Below are positions 51,701-59,519 of a stretch of DNA of 64,000 nucleotides, piece after piece. The stretch's first letter is position 1. Each line of letters opens with the position of its first letter. Both the position numbers and the translations under genes were made by a program. Below the pieces are notes generated by a model that worked only from the letters and a program-made list of their open reading frames with translations, ran no database searches and had not been told where the DNA came from. The DNA is from Berberis thunbergii (taxonomy: Eukaryota > Streptophyta > Magnoliopsida > Ranunculales > Berberidaceae), in the NCBI GenBank assembly GCA_003290165.1, contig QNQO01008322.1:23654-87653 (forward strand). The letters run 5' to 3'.

Positions 51701-52543
51701 ATGTCACAGCCAATTTCACTTCACACACAAGTCCATGCTTTGATTTATTTCCTGGCCATCTATTTTCTCATTCTTCAATCTTATGATTTATGCTTTGGAG
51801 TTATAAGAACATCAAGATTGATGCATAAAATAAGGGAAATTAAAGATGATGTTGTTACTTTGTAAGGTAACCGACCCTTCATTTAAGATAAATGTCAACC
51901 AATTATCTGCACTGTTTTCTCGTATAGAGTTTTCAGTAATATTCATAAAGCAATAACCTGATGCCCTTATTGTTGGATTATAATTGGTTGATTTTCTTTT
52001 CTTTTCTTTTCTTGACTGTGAGTACTCTACTGAGAATCAAGTGTTCCTTTGTGTCTGAGGGACCCTGTTTGTTTGTTTTTTGTTCTGTTCAAATGTTCCT
52101 AATTTTACTACCATACTATAACAGAGAAACCGAAACGTCTTCCAGGGGTGAATTTCATAAAATACTATCAGGTAGGCATACCATAGCTCAACACAAAGTT
52201 TTCTTGAAGCTAGGAACAAAAATATAATTTCTAGTTTTCTACTACCCATGATGTCTGATTGTTGCTTGCAGAAGATGAGGAAGCTTTCGATGTTTTGTAT
52301 TGCATAGCCTTTGAAATGATGGATGCTCAGTGGCTCGCGATGCATGCTTCCTACATGGAGTTCAATGTATGCCCCTCGGTCACTTCTCTGTCTCATCAAA
52401 TTTTCATTACAGCCTAATATTATCGCTGTTACTTCTTACAGGAGGTCTTACAAGTGACACGGACCCAACTAGAGAGAGAACTATCCTTGGACGATGTTCG
52501 TCGGATTCAGGACCTACCAGCCTACAACCTCTTGTACCAGTAA
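24769..52543 (+). CDS. ELMO/CED-12 domain-containing protein (plant ELMOD family), ten coding exons
   Basis: Coding exons: 24769-24870, 25053-25155, 25631-25743, 25856-25924, 34582-34697, 46924-46978, 47078-47198, 52125-52171, 52272-52366 and 52442-52543. Phases agree at every junction except exon 8 to 9. The predicted product is about 307 residues, normal for plant ELMO-only proteins. It starts [13 protein letters not shown], and [20 protein letters not shown] follows. The ELMO domain holds [60 protein letters not shown] and [20 protein letters not shown]; it ends [15 protein letters not shown] proteins act as GTPase-activating proteins for Arf/Arl GTPases; the Arg of TDFRG (residue 168) is the candidate catalytic arginine. 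Arabidopsis relatives act in pollen aperture formation. Exon 8 seems to lack one A at 52159-52162, so as written the frame stops early in exon 9. The start is the first ATG after the leader acceptor. Confidence 0.9.
26038..26297. mobile_element. Short hAT-like MITE in ELMO intron 4
   Basis: The ends are CATAGTTATCAATA and, on the other strand, CATAGTTACCAAAA. The 8-bp flanks CTTGTTTG (26030-26037) and CTTGTTTC (26298-26305) match at seven positions. The 260-bp body is rich in TACGATA-type motifs (ATCTTACGATA occurs twice). It has no coding capacity. Confidence 0.7.
27767..30133 (-). CDS. hAT transposase, TTF-type zinc finger / ZMYM1-like, intact
   Basis: A 788-residue uninterrupted frame. 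It starts MDKFLKRKF, the usual start of this plant hAT subfamily. A TTF-type zinc finger region covers about residues 85-160 ([19 protein letters not shown] with Cys115 and Cys118, then His151 and His156). A DUF4371-like catalytic region follows with Asp287 in LVDESRD and Asp353 in [11 protein letters not shown], and the conserved RW pair of hATs at 460-461. The C-terminal hAT dimerisation domain contains [20 protein letters not shown], with candidate catalytic Glu731, and ends near CLVAYIERD. It would bind the element's ends and catalyse cut-and-paste transposition in the nucleus. The acceptor TTTTTTCAG two bases before the ATG suggests an intron in the leader. All three acidic residues are kept, so activity is possible. 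Confidence 0.95.
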   Translation of the reverse strand: MDKFLKRKFVSELPSPSLQNNEGGQFDPISKPIHVDYDMSNLPTDLGSRPRISDYHPNDQDIIRRAYLQRGPCQPKNHKFPQKKMGGGMRRFNVAWFDQHKDWLEYSIEKDVAYCLHCYLFKPNFGDQSGGNTFVVEGFDNWKKPNKLQGHLGKTHYEAYTMSQNLIKQKQHIQTFFVKQSDQAKLEYRACLNASIDCIRFLLHQGLAFCGHDESEDSKNRGNFLELLEYTANHNEDIKKVVLKYAPENHKLISPKVQKDITKAVAIKTSDVILEDLGDALFAVLVDESRDFSIKEQMAVVLRFVDKNGCAIERFLGITHVSNTTAISLKKALRKILSKYNLSITRLRGQGYDGASNMQGEFNGLKALIMKENQSAFYVHCFAHQLQLILVHVAKNHPQIALFFNIISTAVNIVGVSCKRKDILRDKQTIDLIEKLNSGELSTGKGLNQETTLTRAGDTRWGSHYTTIIRLILMFSSVIDILEIVVGDGTSSEQRGEAYALLESMQCFDFILILHMMNDVLGITNELSKSLQKKDQDIVNVINLVEISKQRFQMMRENEWDSLIADVSSFCGKHNITVPRMDDDFVPRGRSRRRQEVVTNLHHYRAELFYTCIDMQLQELNNRFDEVNTELLLCMTCLSPNNSFSAFDHQKLIRLAQFYPMDFSDFDLMVLQDQLKTYIMDVRSNSEFSNIIGIGGLAKKMVETKKNAVYPMVYLLITLSLILPVATATVERAFSAMHIVKSRLRNRMGDDWMNDCLVAYIERDVLDSIENEAIMQQFQSMRSQRVDL
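30640..30906 (-). pseudogene. Captured COR413 plasma-membrane-type gene fragment (two exons and their intron)
   Basis: Minus-strand exon 30906-30799 encodes [20 protein letters not shown] then [20 protein letters not shown] intron spans 30798-30711. Exon 30710-30640 continues [20 protein letters not shown] then HFP, and a CAG/GTAAG donor follows. The split Ser codon (AG|T) joins the two exons in frame. This is the central transmembrane part of COR413 cold-acclimation membrane proteins; the N-terminal and C-terminal parts are missing. It lies inside the hAT, in the same orientation as the transposase and upstream of it, so it may be spliced into the transposase leader or a chimeric transcript. 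Kept splice sites imply DNA-level capture. No complete COR413 gene exists in the window. Confidence 0.9.
31690..31935 (-). promoter_or_regulatory. Leader region of the inner hAT with direct repeats
   Basis: AAAGTGAGAAACAAAGCAAG occurs twice at about 31706-31765. A longer unit beginning GGGGAAGCCCT(A/C)GTTGCGC and including GAGAGACTCGA occurs twice at 31789-31917. On the minus strand a CCCCAG/GTATT donor sits near 31787. This fits the promoter-proximal leader of the transposase transcription unit; no TATA box was chosen. Confidence 0.4.
32238..32524. mobile_element. Tourist-like MITE (PIF/Harbinger)
   Basis: The ends are GGGCGTGTTTGATTACAAGG and, on the other strand, GGGTGTGTTTGATCTAAGG, matching the GGGxxTGTTTGG style of Tourist elements. 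The TTA duplication lies at 32235-32237 and 32525-32527. The inverted similarity extends inward through GGAAAATTTTC. Length 287 bp, no coding capacity. It sits 45 bp right of the outer hAT duplication, in ELMO intron 4. Confidence 0.88.
32528..34581. other. Remainder of ELMO intron 4
   Basis: AT-rich intronic sequence with an (AT)n patch near 34110-34130. No gene or transposon ends recognised. The exon 5 acceptor TCATTGTCAG closes it. Confidence 0.5.
35374..35994. mobile_element. Non-autonomous hAT MITE in ELMO intron 5
   Basis: The exact 8-bp duplication GGGATTAG lies at 35366-35373 and 35995-36002. The ends ATGTGCAGTTAAAA and, on the other strand, CTATGCAGTTAAAA form the inverted repeat, and inward both sides carry CGTTATAAC/GTTATAACG-type motifs (GGCCGTTATTGAGATAA and a variant in tandem near 35500-35550). 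The 621-bp body has no transposase. Confidence 0.82.
36080..37228. mobile_element. Probable non-autonomous DNA transposon with GGATACG-rich ends
   Basis: The ends TAGGAAGCACCGATAC and, on the other strand, TAGGATGCACAGACACGGAT are similar, and both run into repeats of CGGATACGGATACG and CCGTGTC. The core is non-coding with CT/GA-rich leader-like sequence. No convincing target duplication was found, so the superfamily is unknown and the ends are approximate. Confidence 0.55.
37581..38170 (+). repeat. Dispersed AT-rich repeat, copy 1
   Basis: It shares a long series of blocks in the same order with 57528-58120, for example GAGGATACATRAAATATATA, GATGCAAGTAAATAAATCTA and TTGGTAGTTGG. It ends in the palindromic GAGATTTCTGGAAATCTCAT. 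No ORF. It is probably a transposon family, but neither target duplication nor terminal repeats were established. Confidence 0.7.
38620..38850 (+). repeat. Local duplication of about 90 bp
   Basis: The segment around AACAACATTTCATTGACTTT and GCATGCTAGCCTAAAACACC is repeated at 38652-38697 and 38733-38779, with a third partial copy at 38818-38840. The later ACATGCTAGCCTAAAACACC at 39039 is another echo. Non-coding. Confidence 0.7.
39137..40650. mobile_element. Foldback-type repeat with TGCCTACCAT palindromes, unit 1
   Basis: Outer parts resemble each other in inverted orientation: AGGACCAATTTGGGTTTTG at left and AGGACTTAATGGGTTTTTTG on the other strand at right, both followed inward by a CTTAAGGA block and CACATGA/CACATCA. 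Inside, TGCCTACCAT and its complement recur, including a 29-base palindrome at 39486-39514. No transposase or confirmed target duplication, so ends are approximate. Confidence 0.55.
40818..42003. mobile_element. Foldback-type repeat with TGCCTACCAT palindromes, unit 2
   Basis: GCAACTTAAGGACATATCAC at 40855 and GCAACTTAAGGATAAATCAC on the other strand near 41950 form an inverted repeat, both running into GTGA. TGCCTACCAT-type motifs and their complements occur repeatedly between them, for example a near-palindrome at 41207-41234 and copies around 41290, 41480, 41650 and 41710. It is the same family as the unit to its left. Function and superfamily unknown. Confidence 0.55.
42020..42400. repeat. 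Inverted repeat with 48-bp arms
   Basis: The arm 42020-42067 starts CCTTAATCAAAACTTGCTA and ends CCCACTTTTGCC. It is matched in reverse complement by 42353-42400 with a few substitutions. The 285-bp loop is non-coding. This looks like a small MITE; no target duplication was identified. Confidence 0.7.
42650..43816. mobile_element. Diverged relative of the TAGGGGTGG hAT family
   Basis: The left end TAGAGGTAGGCATGGGATG resembles the TAGGGGTGGGCACAGG end of the element at 9826-11259. Its right part (43660-43811) is the reverse complement of that element's other subterminal region (CATCCCGATCCAATCCCACT and related blocks). The right terminus is missing where the next element begins. Non-coding. 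Confidence 0.65.
43817..44720. mobile_element. Probable non-autonomous hAT of the CAGGGGCGGACC family
   Basis: CGGCGGACCCAGGATTTTAG with a following CAGGGG and AAATGACAAA matches the start of the autonomous hAT at 27417, and a second GGGCGGAGCC block occurs at 43888. The right end is not certain; the C-rich stretch near 44710 is the best candidate. Non-coding. Confidence 0.5.
44969..45890 (+). pseudogene. LINE (non-LTR retrotransposon) C-terminal fragment with zf-RVT domain
   Basis: Plus-strand frames read [19 protein letters not shown] and [20 protein letters not shown], then [14 protein letters not shown] with a stop before WLG. Downstream come [31 protein letters not shown] and [15 protein letters not shown]. 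These are the parts that follow RT in plant LINEs: the FxxGxGxxxxFWxDxW-type stretch and the RT-associated zinc-binding domain with CxxC and a late His. Stops and frameshifts break it, and no RT domain or tail was seen. It lies in ELMO intron 5. Confidence 0.75.
45891..46923. other. Remainder of ELMO intron 5
   Basis: Unremarkable intronic sequence; short frames without family resemblance. It ends with the exon 6 acceptor TTGTTCTCAG. Confidence 0.5.
47500..47815. repeat. GCCTAGG-rich degenerate MITE-like patch in ELMO intron 7
   Basis: Two short zones rich in GCGCTAGGCAAGGCGAGG and CCTAGGCTAGGCTAGGCC flank an A-rich core. The composition recalls the GCCTAGGCG MITE at 1585-2217, but the terminal CARTGTTYTAAAA repeat and a duplication are not recognisable, so it may be a decayed relative. 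Confidence 0.45.
48702..48990 (+). repeat. 171-bp tandem duplication
   Basis: The segment starting CCGAACACACYTCACCCAAG and including CGGAGCGTACATGTTCCAAG and CACCTCGAGGAACATGT occurs at 48702 and again at 48873 with few differences. It is CG-rich against an AT-rich background. The open frames crossing it are by-products of the repeat. Confidence 0.88.
50776..50943 (-). pseudogene. UDP-glycosyltransferase (UGT85 family) fragment
   Basis: The minus strand reads [40 protein letters not shown] and [16 protein letters not shown], the N-terminal acceptor-side region (roughly residues 65-125) of UGT85A-type plant glucosyltransferases. These enzymes attach glucose to small molecules in the cytosol. 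The catalytic His region and the C-terminal PSPG box are absent; sequence on both sides is unrelated, with charged Arg/Glu-rich frames upstream. It is a short transduplicated piece inside the LTR-like unit. Confidence 0.85.
51541..52124. other. Right end of ELMO intron 7
   Basis: AT-rich intronic sequence with TTTTC repeats near 51995-52010. It ends with the acceptor ACTATAACAG of exon 8. Nothing else seen. Confidence 0.5.
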
Positions 52544-52784
52544 TTTTACGTTTCACTAACCTGTTAAAATTGCTAGATCATAGTTTCAGATTCGAAGCCT
52601 GCAAAGAATGTGAATAGTTTTGTAAATGATACTTCAAGGACTAATAGCTGGAGAATGAATTATCTGGAGTTGGAAGTATTACCTTCTTAAGAGATGTAAT
52701 ACAATAGGTACTTTGCACAATAGTTTGAATTTTTGGACCTGACAAACCTAGTTTGAATAGCCTCAGGTCGTCCTCCCAGTTGTA

Positions 52785-52790
52785 AATAAA
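52785..52790 (+). terminator. Candidate polyadenylation signal of the ELMO gene
   Basis: AATAAA lies 242 bases after the ELMO stop codon, within a typical plant 3' UTR length. The cleavage site is unknown. Confidence 0.4.
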
Positions 52791-53799
52791 ACCACAATGA
52801 TGATTTTGAGCTGTTCTTTGAACAAATTGTTGCTCAGTTTGTATGCTTGGACCATCTCCAAGAAGCTCCCAAACCTACAGAATTTAGGTAATAAGGAGCG
52901 TGAATATGAATGCAGACCTGACAACGTTAGACCAGGCCCAGTGTGCAACATTGGATTTGTGATTTGTGATACCATGGTCCACAATCTTTACTTACTACGC
53001 TAGCACCCGGTTAACTTCACTCGCAAAATAAAGGGCGATATTGTTGGAAAATTTTGCAGCATTGATGCAGTACCTTACAGAAGAAAACTGATCGCAAGGT
53101 TATGTTCTGCTAAAAGTAGTTGAAAGAGATGGTTGTGTATATTGGTTTTAAGTTGAAAACAATAGCAATCTAAACCAAAATCATCCACTATGAGTATCAA
53201 GGCTTTAAAGATTTTATTTCATATTTAACACTCCCCAACAGCGACTTAACACCTCATTTTATTGCAATACAAAGTTTAAAAATAAATACAAAAGCTGCCC
53301 TAAAGCGCCAAACTGTGAATCCTGCAGCGACATAAGTACGTTTCTAACTATTCCTACTTGACAGGCTCCATTACTTATCGGATGTGATGGGCGGTAAGCC
53401 GGTAGAGAAGCCATGCGAATCCTTGGGAACAATTGACCAACATTAATCAAGGTCCTCTAGGTGTTCAAGGAATGAAGATAAGATCAAGATCTGGCCCTGG
53501 AAGTATGGATCTTGAACTTCGTTTATCTTCTTGTCTATTTCAAGTGGAATTCTTCATTAGGAAAATATGCGACATAAACTGAGTGAAAAGACTAAGACCA
53601 CCTTCATTTTGCTGATTTGAAATGTGCATGTCATGCTATGTTTACAACCTTTATCTCACTGGTAAAAGAGTTCATGAAATGCAGGTTTGGGTAGGGCGTA
53701 ATCAGGGAGACGATAGCCGTTGTGCTGTGGAACAGAAGTCAGAATCAGGCACAGATAACAGTTAGATGGAGAGAACTTGGACTAGCTCCATCTCCACCT
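52791..53799. other. Intergenic sequence after the ELMO gene
   Basis: No gene or transposon ends recognised. Short frames lack family resemblance. Confidence 0.45.
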
Positions 53800-53802
53800 T
53801 TA

Positions 53803-53978
53803 ATGTCGAGGGAAAGGGCGAGGATTTCAGCGAGGGAAATGAGCTGGCGAGGTGAGAGTCGTTCATTTCTCTCGAGATCCGTGCGTTGATTTTTTGGTAC
53901 GGATCTCGAGAGAAATGAACGGCTCTCACCTCGCCAGCTCATTTCCCTCGCTGAAATCCTCGCCCTTTCCCTCGACAT
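53803..53978. mobile_element. 176-bp hairpin element, near-perfect palindrome with TTA flanks
   Basis: The arm 53803-53882 starts ATGTCGAGGGAAAGGGCGAG and pairs base for base with 53899-53978, without gaps; the only mismatch is T53859 against G53922, a G-U pair in RNA. The pairing extends one further base pair outside (53802 with 53979). The spacer is 16 bases. TTA occurs at 53800-53802 and 53979-53981, matching the PIF/Harbinger duplication length, although the terminal sequence is not the usual GGG type. A transcript would fold into an 80-bp stem, so it could feed small-RNA pathways. Confidence 0.85.
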
Positions 53979-54252
53979 TTAGAATCTCTCTTAATTGTTA
54001 GAGACGTATGGATGGTAAGATAATGGTCCTTTATCACTCTTTACTAATGGAAACTGTACACAGAGTACACACTGCACACATTTGGAAGGAATAACTGATC
54101 TGTTTAGACTTTTTGCAGCATTCCTATGTTTCAAAGAGTTTGCACTGTCGATAACTACACATATGTTGCTCTTCATGCTTGTAAAATGTATGTCCTTACC
54201 TAATCTAGACTAGAATGCAAAAACTTATCCCCTATACGCGACTGGGATGATG

Positions 54253-54763
54253 TAGGGCTGGGCTGGGTCCTGGTAACCGGCATGAGTACCCAAGCCCAAG
54301 AACTAGATCGACCTTTTAAAGACTTGTTTTTTAGGGAAAAACCCTAGACCGGGCCTGGTAATTGAAATTTTGGGCCCGCCGGTCTCAGTCCAATCCCCAT
54401 TTCAGTCCTTTTTTGAATATTTCAAATTCAAATATGAATATTTGCCTTTTTAGGCCAAAATACACAAAATACCTATTACGGATAAAGTAGGAACATCATT
54501 TTTAAAATCAAACCACTACTACACATAAAGTGCTCAAACTTCAATCATTTAGAATTGTGTTTTAATTCTCTACGGTTTTAAAAAAAGCCAATTGGGTGTT
54601 GACCGGCGGCTAGTCAACCGGGTTCTAAGAATTGGAACTGAGAATTTCGGTCCAGTCTGATTTTTAGGGCCAAAAATTAAAATAATATTAAAAAAACTAG
54701 CCTAGCCCGATTGGTTCAGTTCTCTGTCCGGTCCTGTTTTTTGGTATTAAATGGCCAACCCTG
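54253..54763. mobile_element. Probable diverged hAT MITE, TAGGGCTGGGC ends
   Basis: The left end TAGGGCTGGGCTGG and the right end, CAGGGTTGGCC on the other strand, are similar. The flanks GGATGATG and GATTGATG agree at six of eight positions. Subterminal zones carry GGTCCTGGTAACCGG and GGGCCTGGTAATTG-type motifs. It is 511 bp and non-coding. Confidence 0.55.
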
Positions 54764-56611
54764 GATTGATGTATCAACTTTGGTTCTACTAATAAATATA
54801 TGATTCTTTACAAAAATACATATCATATATACTAATTCGTAAGGGTCATTGCAAACCTTCATTGAATTTGACACAAATTTCAGATAATGACCCCAATGAA
54901 GTCTAGTAGTCCGTTTTCCAGGTTACTTGTTCTTCCTTGGAGAACTTTGGCAGTTGAGCTCCATGGTATTGTTTGATCTCTGCAGGTAGTCCCTATATGA
55001 GAGGATCTTAAAACCTGCTCAATTTGCAGTTAGTAAACTTGTTAAGCATCCCCTGTTCTAAATGCATTTAAATTGGAAAAATCAAAAAGTCACACGCACG
55101 TTTCTTAAATCTTTTGAACACGAAAGCTATTGTTAGATTCAAATTAGTTCAAGTCATCCTCGTGATCTAGTCAAATGCATGTCCATTCCTTCAATGCAAT
55201 GGATTATTTCCTTATCCTTACGAAATCAATTTGTTTCAACTATAATGTTTTAGTTTAAATATAGAGCAATATACATTTACAAGAAGCTACCATTCAGCCT
55301 GCATCAACTTTCCACTATATATATATATATATATATATAGTTACCATCATCCAACAAAAGCTTGCCACTCACTCAGTTACCAACATGACATACAAAAGTG
55401 ACTACGCTCAAGTCTTAACACCCGTAAGTTATGATGATGTACCATCTCTACTACTATAACCCTTCTTCTTCAGATGAATAGTGAAAAGTGTATGTCTTCA
55501 ACTCTAATTTTACTTTCCAATTTTATCATCTTCTTGTTCTTAATAATTACATGTAAAACAAAATATCAATTAATAGTTCTAACTGAAAAATACTATTACA
55601 ATATTTTTACACTTTGCCCTCCAAATACAGATTATTTATAATCAAATCCAGTCACTAAATATTCATTAATTACACCTAAGCCTCTAACATAATTTATTTG
55701 AAAGCATTTCACTTATCTATAAATTATAAATAGACCCTTACAAGTGAAAATAATTATTACACGTTTTTAAAAATTACTGAATATTTGCGCACGTAGAGTG
55801 CGTTGACACCCTAGTGGCATCTAAAAGACTTTGGTCCCGAGAAGATTTTGCATTATTTTAATACAAACAAATAAGAAGCAATTATATAGTGTCAGTTCAT
55901 ATAAGATCTATCACAAAAATTGGGCTTGCCCACCCATGATATTTTACTCTATAAATATTTTTTAACTTCTTAATTAATTAAATCAAAAAGTGAATTAATT
56001 TTCTTAGAATTTTTTTATCAAATTTTCTAAAGTTTAATTTTTACTTATTATTGAATTTTTAGAAATAAAAATATATTTGAAGCGTGTCGACACCCTAGCT
56101 ACCCTATAACGATTCTCTCCGGAGAAACAATGAATTTAGGTCTATTTATTAGGGACCAAAAGGTCCCGAATAAATTTTAAACTATCAAGTGTGTTTTGTG
56201 CATTTAATTCCACATGATAGGGACGCCACATGGGTTCTTCCTTTCGCTATTTGTTTCAATTTACGAAAAATGACTGAGCCTACTTTTTCTGAAAATAAAA
56301 TAAAAAAATAGACCATTTATATATCATTTTAATGAAATGGCTAATAAGTATAAATTTTTGAATCCTATGACCAATAAGGGTCAATTTGTTAAACCATGGT
56401 TAGCCACCTAGAGAAAATGACAATTTTAAACCTTTTTAGTCCCTAAAAATATAATGTTAAATCTCAGGCATAAGCCACTAAAAATCTACTTTAATCTTTT
56501 ACCTGGAATCTCTGTGTAGATCAACTCAAACTATCACACATCTAAAGGCTCTGATTGAATTTGACTGTTGCAGACATGGGAAATAGTAGCAGTATAATAG
56601 TTTAGGTCGCC
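54764..56611. other. AT-rich intergenic sequence
   Basis: It contains a (TA)12 microsatellite at 55316-55339. No genes or clear transposon ends. The phrase GTTGACACCCTAG near 55802 recurs as GTCGACACCCTAG near 56087, a short local echo. Confidence 0.5.
55316..55339. repeat. (TA)n microsatellite
   Basis: About 12 uninterrupted TA units. Confidence 0.95.
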
Positions 56612-56717
56612 ATTGGGGTATACCTCAGCTGACAGGCTTGTGATGAATGGTATCACAAGTCCAGGGTTCGAACATGCCGGCCACATTGGGGTAGGAGGGG
56701 TTCACGGAAAAAAAAAA
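56612..56717 (+). repeat. tRNA-derived SINE, short
   Basis: An A-box-like TACCTCAGCTGACAGGC and a B-box GGGTTCGAACATGCC lie about 35 bases apart on the plus strand, followed by a short body ending GGGGTTCACGG and an A-tract of about 11. The length near 105 bp fits a compact plant SINE. Target duplications were not clear. Confidence 0.65.
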
Positions 56718-57179
56718 TAACTGGAGGTCACTTTTAATAATGAAAATTTAAAAATCAGCAAGCACAATGACCCATTAGTACGTAGGTCAACTTCTTAATA
56801 ATGAAAAGTTAAAAATTAGCAAGTCATAAAATTACACAATGACCCCATTTAGCACGCATAATGCATGTGTCAATAAAATAGATGAAAACCTTTGCATTTA
56901 TTTAAAAGGCCCTCTAAATAACACTACCACTTATACTAATGGATACCATTCCTTTTTTTTTTGGATCTGGTGAAGGACACCATCAAGAAAAAGGGGCATT
57001 TCTTCATTTTTCCCTTCTATTCTCTCCATTATCCTCCTCTTTTCAACAAGAAGAACACCACCTCGTCCACCTCCCACCGACTGGCGCACCACCCTTTTTG
57101 CCTTCCCATTCTTAAATTCTCCTCTCATCTCTTCTCATGAACACCCCTCCCAGCTATCATCCTCTCCACCCCTGCTTCT

Positions 57180-57475
57180 CTTCCCTCATCTCAATCCATC
57201 TTCTCAAATGAAATCAACCTCTCCCCGGCTTCATTTCTCCCTTCCCCTCTTCCGCCCTCTCCTTTCTTCCTCTCATCTCCCCTTTCCTTCTTTATGCGCA
57301 ACCCAATCCCGCCTTCATTCTCTATTCCCTTATCATCCTCCTTTCATCCCTCTCTTTCATGAACACCCATCCCCGCCTCTCCTTTTCCTCTTCATCATTT
57401 TCTTTTCTCATGAACAATCCCAGCCCCCACCCTCTTCTCTCTTCCCCTCTTCTCTCCTATTATTTTATTTAGACC
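57180..57475. repeat. Pyrimidine-rich tract
   Basis: About 300 bases dominated by C and T, with repeats of TCTTCTCATGAACA and CCCCTCTTC. The open frame across it (Ser/Pro/Leu/Phe-rich) is a composition effect. It borders the dispersed repeat to its right. Confidence 0.7.
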
Positions 57476-57527
57476 AAACACCTCCAAATTTTTTAAAATT
57501 TTGGATGTTTATGCTATGAACAAGGAT

Positions 57528-58120
57528 TGTGATTTCGTTTTTCGAGTTAATTTCGGGGTGTTGATTTAAGAAACATTTCGAGAAATATTCGGCGTGTAAA
57601 GAAAAATGTAAAAATTTGAGGATACATGAAATATATATAATGAATTTCGAGAGTATATGAAATATGTAAAAAAAATAAGATGCAAGTAAATAAATCTATT
57701 AACACACATTAAATGAAGTCTAAATACAAGAAATAAAAGAAACTGAAATCTATACATTAATTAAAATTAGTGGGTCGTTCAAAATTAGTAATACACATTA
57801 GAAAAAGCATAATTAGAAAATTGGGAGGTAGTTTCAAAAATCAATAAATAATTTGAAGAAATGATAATTAGAAAAAATATCCTTGAAATTTATGAAAAAA
57901 CTCCAAAATTTTCTGAAAAAAATCCTCGAAAAAATTAACTTTTGGTAGTTGGTTTTTTAATTTTTATGAAATTTACAAAAAAAAAAACACTAAATTGACG
58001 AAAAACCCTAAAAGTTTTCAAAAAAAAAAATGTAAAATTGCATTTCATCATTTTTTTTTCAAAATTCAAAAAAACAAAATTATCGTGAGATTTTGCGAAA
58101 TCTCATTTCTTGGTTATGAA
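57528..58120 (+). repeat. Dispersed AT-rich repeat, copy 2
   Basis: The same family and orientation as 37581-38170, with shared blocks in the same order and the terminal palindrome GAGATTTTGCGAAATCTCAT. The two copies differ by many substitutions and small indels. Confidence 0.7.
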
Positions 58121-59519
58121 ATGGGTTGTTTCCATTAACAACTTGTTCTCATCCTCCAACACAGTTGCTTTTCTGTTGCAAATGGAGATTACTCATAATA
58201 TTTGCATTGAACAACCCAAAAAAAAAGAATTCTCTATCATAAATTAAAGTAAAAAAAAGTTGCATTTGTGTTGAGACCAAATCAGTACACCAAAATAATG
58301 GGTTTAAATATGAAATTGACTACAAATGACTCCATCATTTTGTGTTATCCCATCGAAATGATCCACCATTTTTGATGAATTATTAGAACATCCAAAGGAC
58401 TTACTATTTATTGGCATCATCATGACCCATCGATTTAGATTACATAAATGAAACTATAATTTTGGGCCTTCAATCTAGACCATTTACGTGACCTGTTAAT
58501 TCTTTTACAGTAGAAAGATTTTCTTGAAATAGAGAAAAAAGAAGTTAATGCGAATGCAAGTGTCTCAAAATGCTAAGAGACCATGAGTGAGTGACATGAC
58601 ATAAACTACCAAAAAGGACCATCAGAAGGTCACCAATCTAGAACCACCCAGAACATGAGTGAGTGACATGACAAAAACCACCAAAAAGGACCTTGAATAC
58701 TTACATTTGCAGATTAATGCGAGCTCCATACTCAGAATCACAAACTAAAATGCAAGTATAATAACAAACTTCGCAGGGACAACTGCGACACTGTCCAAAA
58801 TCGCCTAGAAAGACCAAATGCAGTGGCACATTCGATCATAATGATTCCAATCACAGTTTTCGCAGTGATGGGACAAAAACCAGACTCTGTCTGTTTAAAA
58901 AAAACATTTTAGGCCAAATTTTAAATTTTGGTGGTTTAGGTACATTCTTAAGAGATAAAATCTATTGTCAAAGCAAAATTTTGACATTGTCTTCAAGCAT
59001 CCATATTTCTTGTCCAAAATGTGGTTTGATAAAATCTAAGTTTGGGCATTTACTGCGGCTACTAAGATCACATTCGCACACTAAGTTGTGATTTTTGTTG
59101 TTGTGTTCGCACGATTCGATGTGTTTGGGTATCTTTTGGAAGGATTGGTCCTTATCGCATGGTCCACTGTGATGCAGGGTCTTTCCATCCTCCTATTATT
59201 TTCACTTTTTCCTTTGTTTATGAAAAACAAATGTGAATATTGTGAAACAACAACAGCCTTTTACGAAGTGATGATGCATACATGCGAATATTATCACAAG
59301 AAAATCATTTGGGAAGATAAAAGCCATTTAAGTTGAGCATTATAAAAGAAGAGTAGTCTATTAGTATTCATCACCAATTCAAACGAAAGAAGAGAAGATG
59401 AAGAGAAAAATGATAATGTTCAAAGAAGAAATTTAAAACTCAAACAAAAAATGGGGTGAAATGGGATACAAAAACTACTCTTTTTGGGATGAGGACCCCA
59501 CTCGTCATCTTTTTCAAAT
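58121..59519. other. AT-rich intergenic sequence
   Basis: It includes a short duplication of GAGTGAGTGACATGACA with CCAAAAAGGACC at about 58585-58622 and 58655-58692. No genes recognised; the 82-codon frame at 59088 has no family resemblance. Confidence 0.5.

Noticed and set aside
53745..53978. 77-codon ORF across the hairpin
   Set aside because: Its repeated peptide pattern follows from the palindrome; there is no start context or family resemblance.
57208..57519. Ser/Pro/Leu/Phe-rich 103-codon ORF
   Set aside because: It lies wholly in a pyrimidine tract; the composition explains the open frame.
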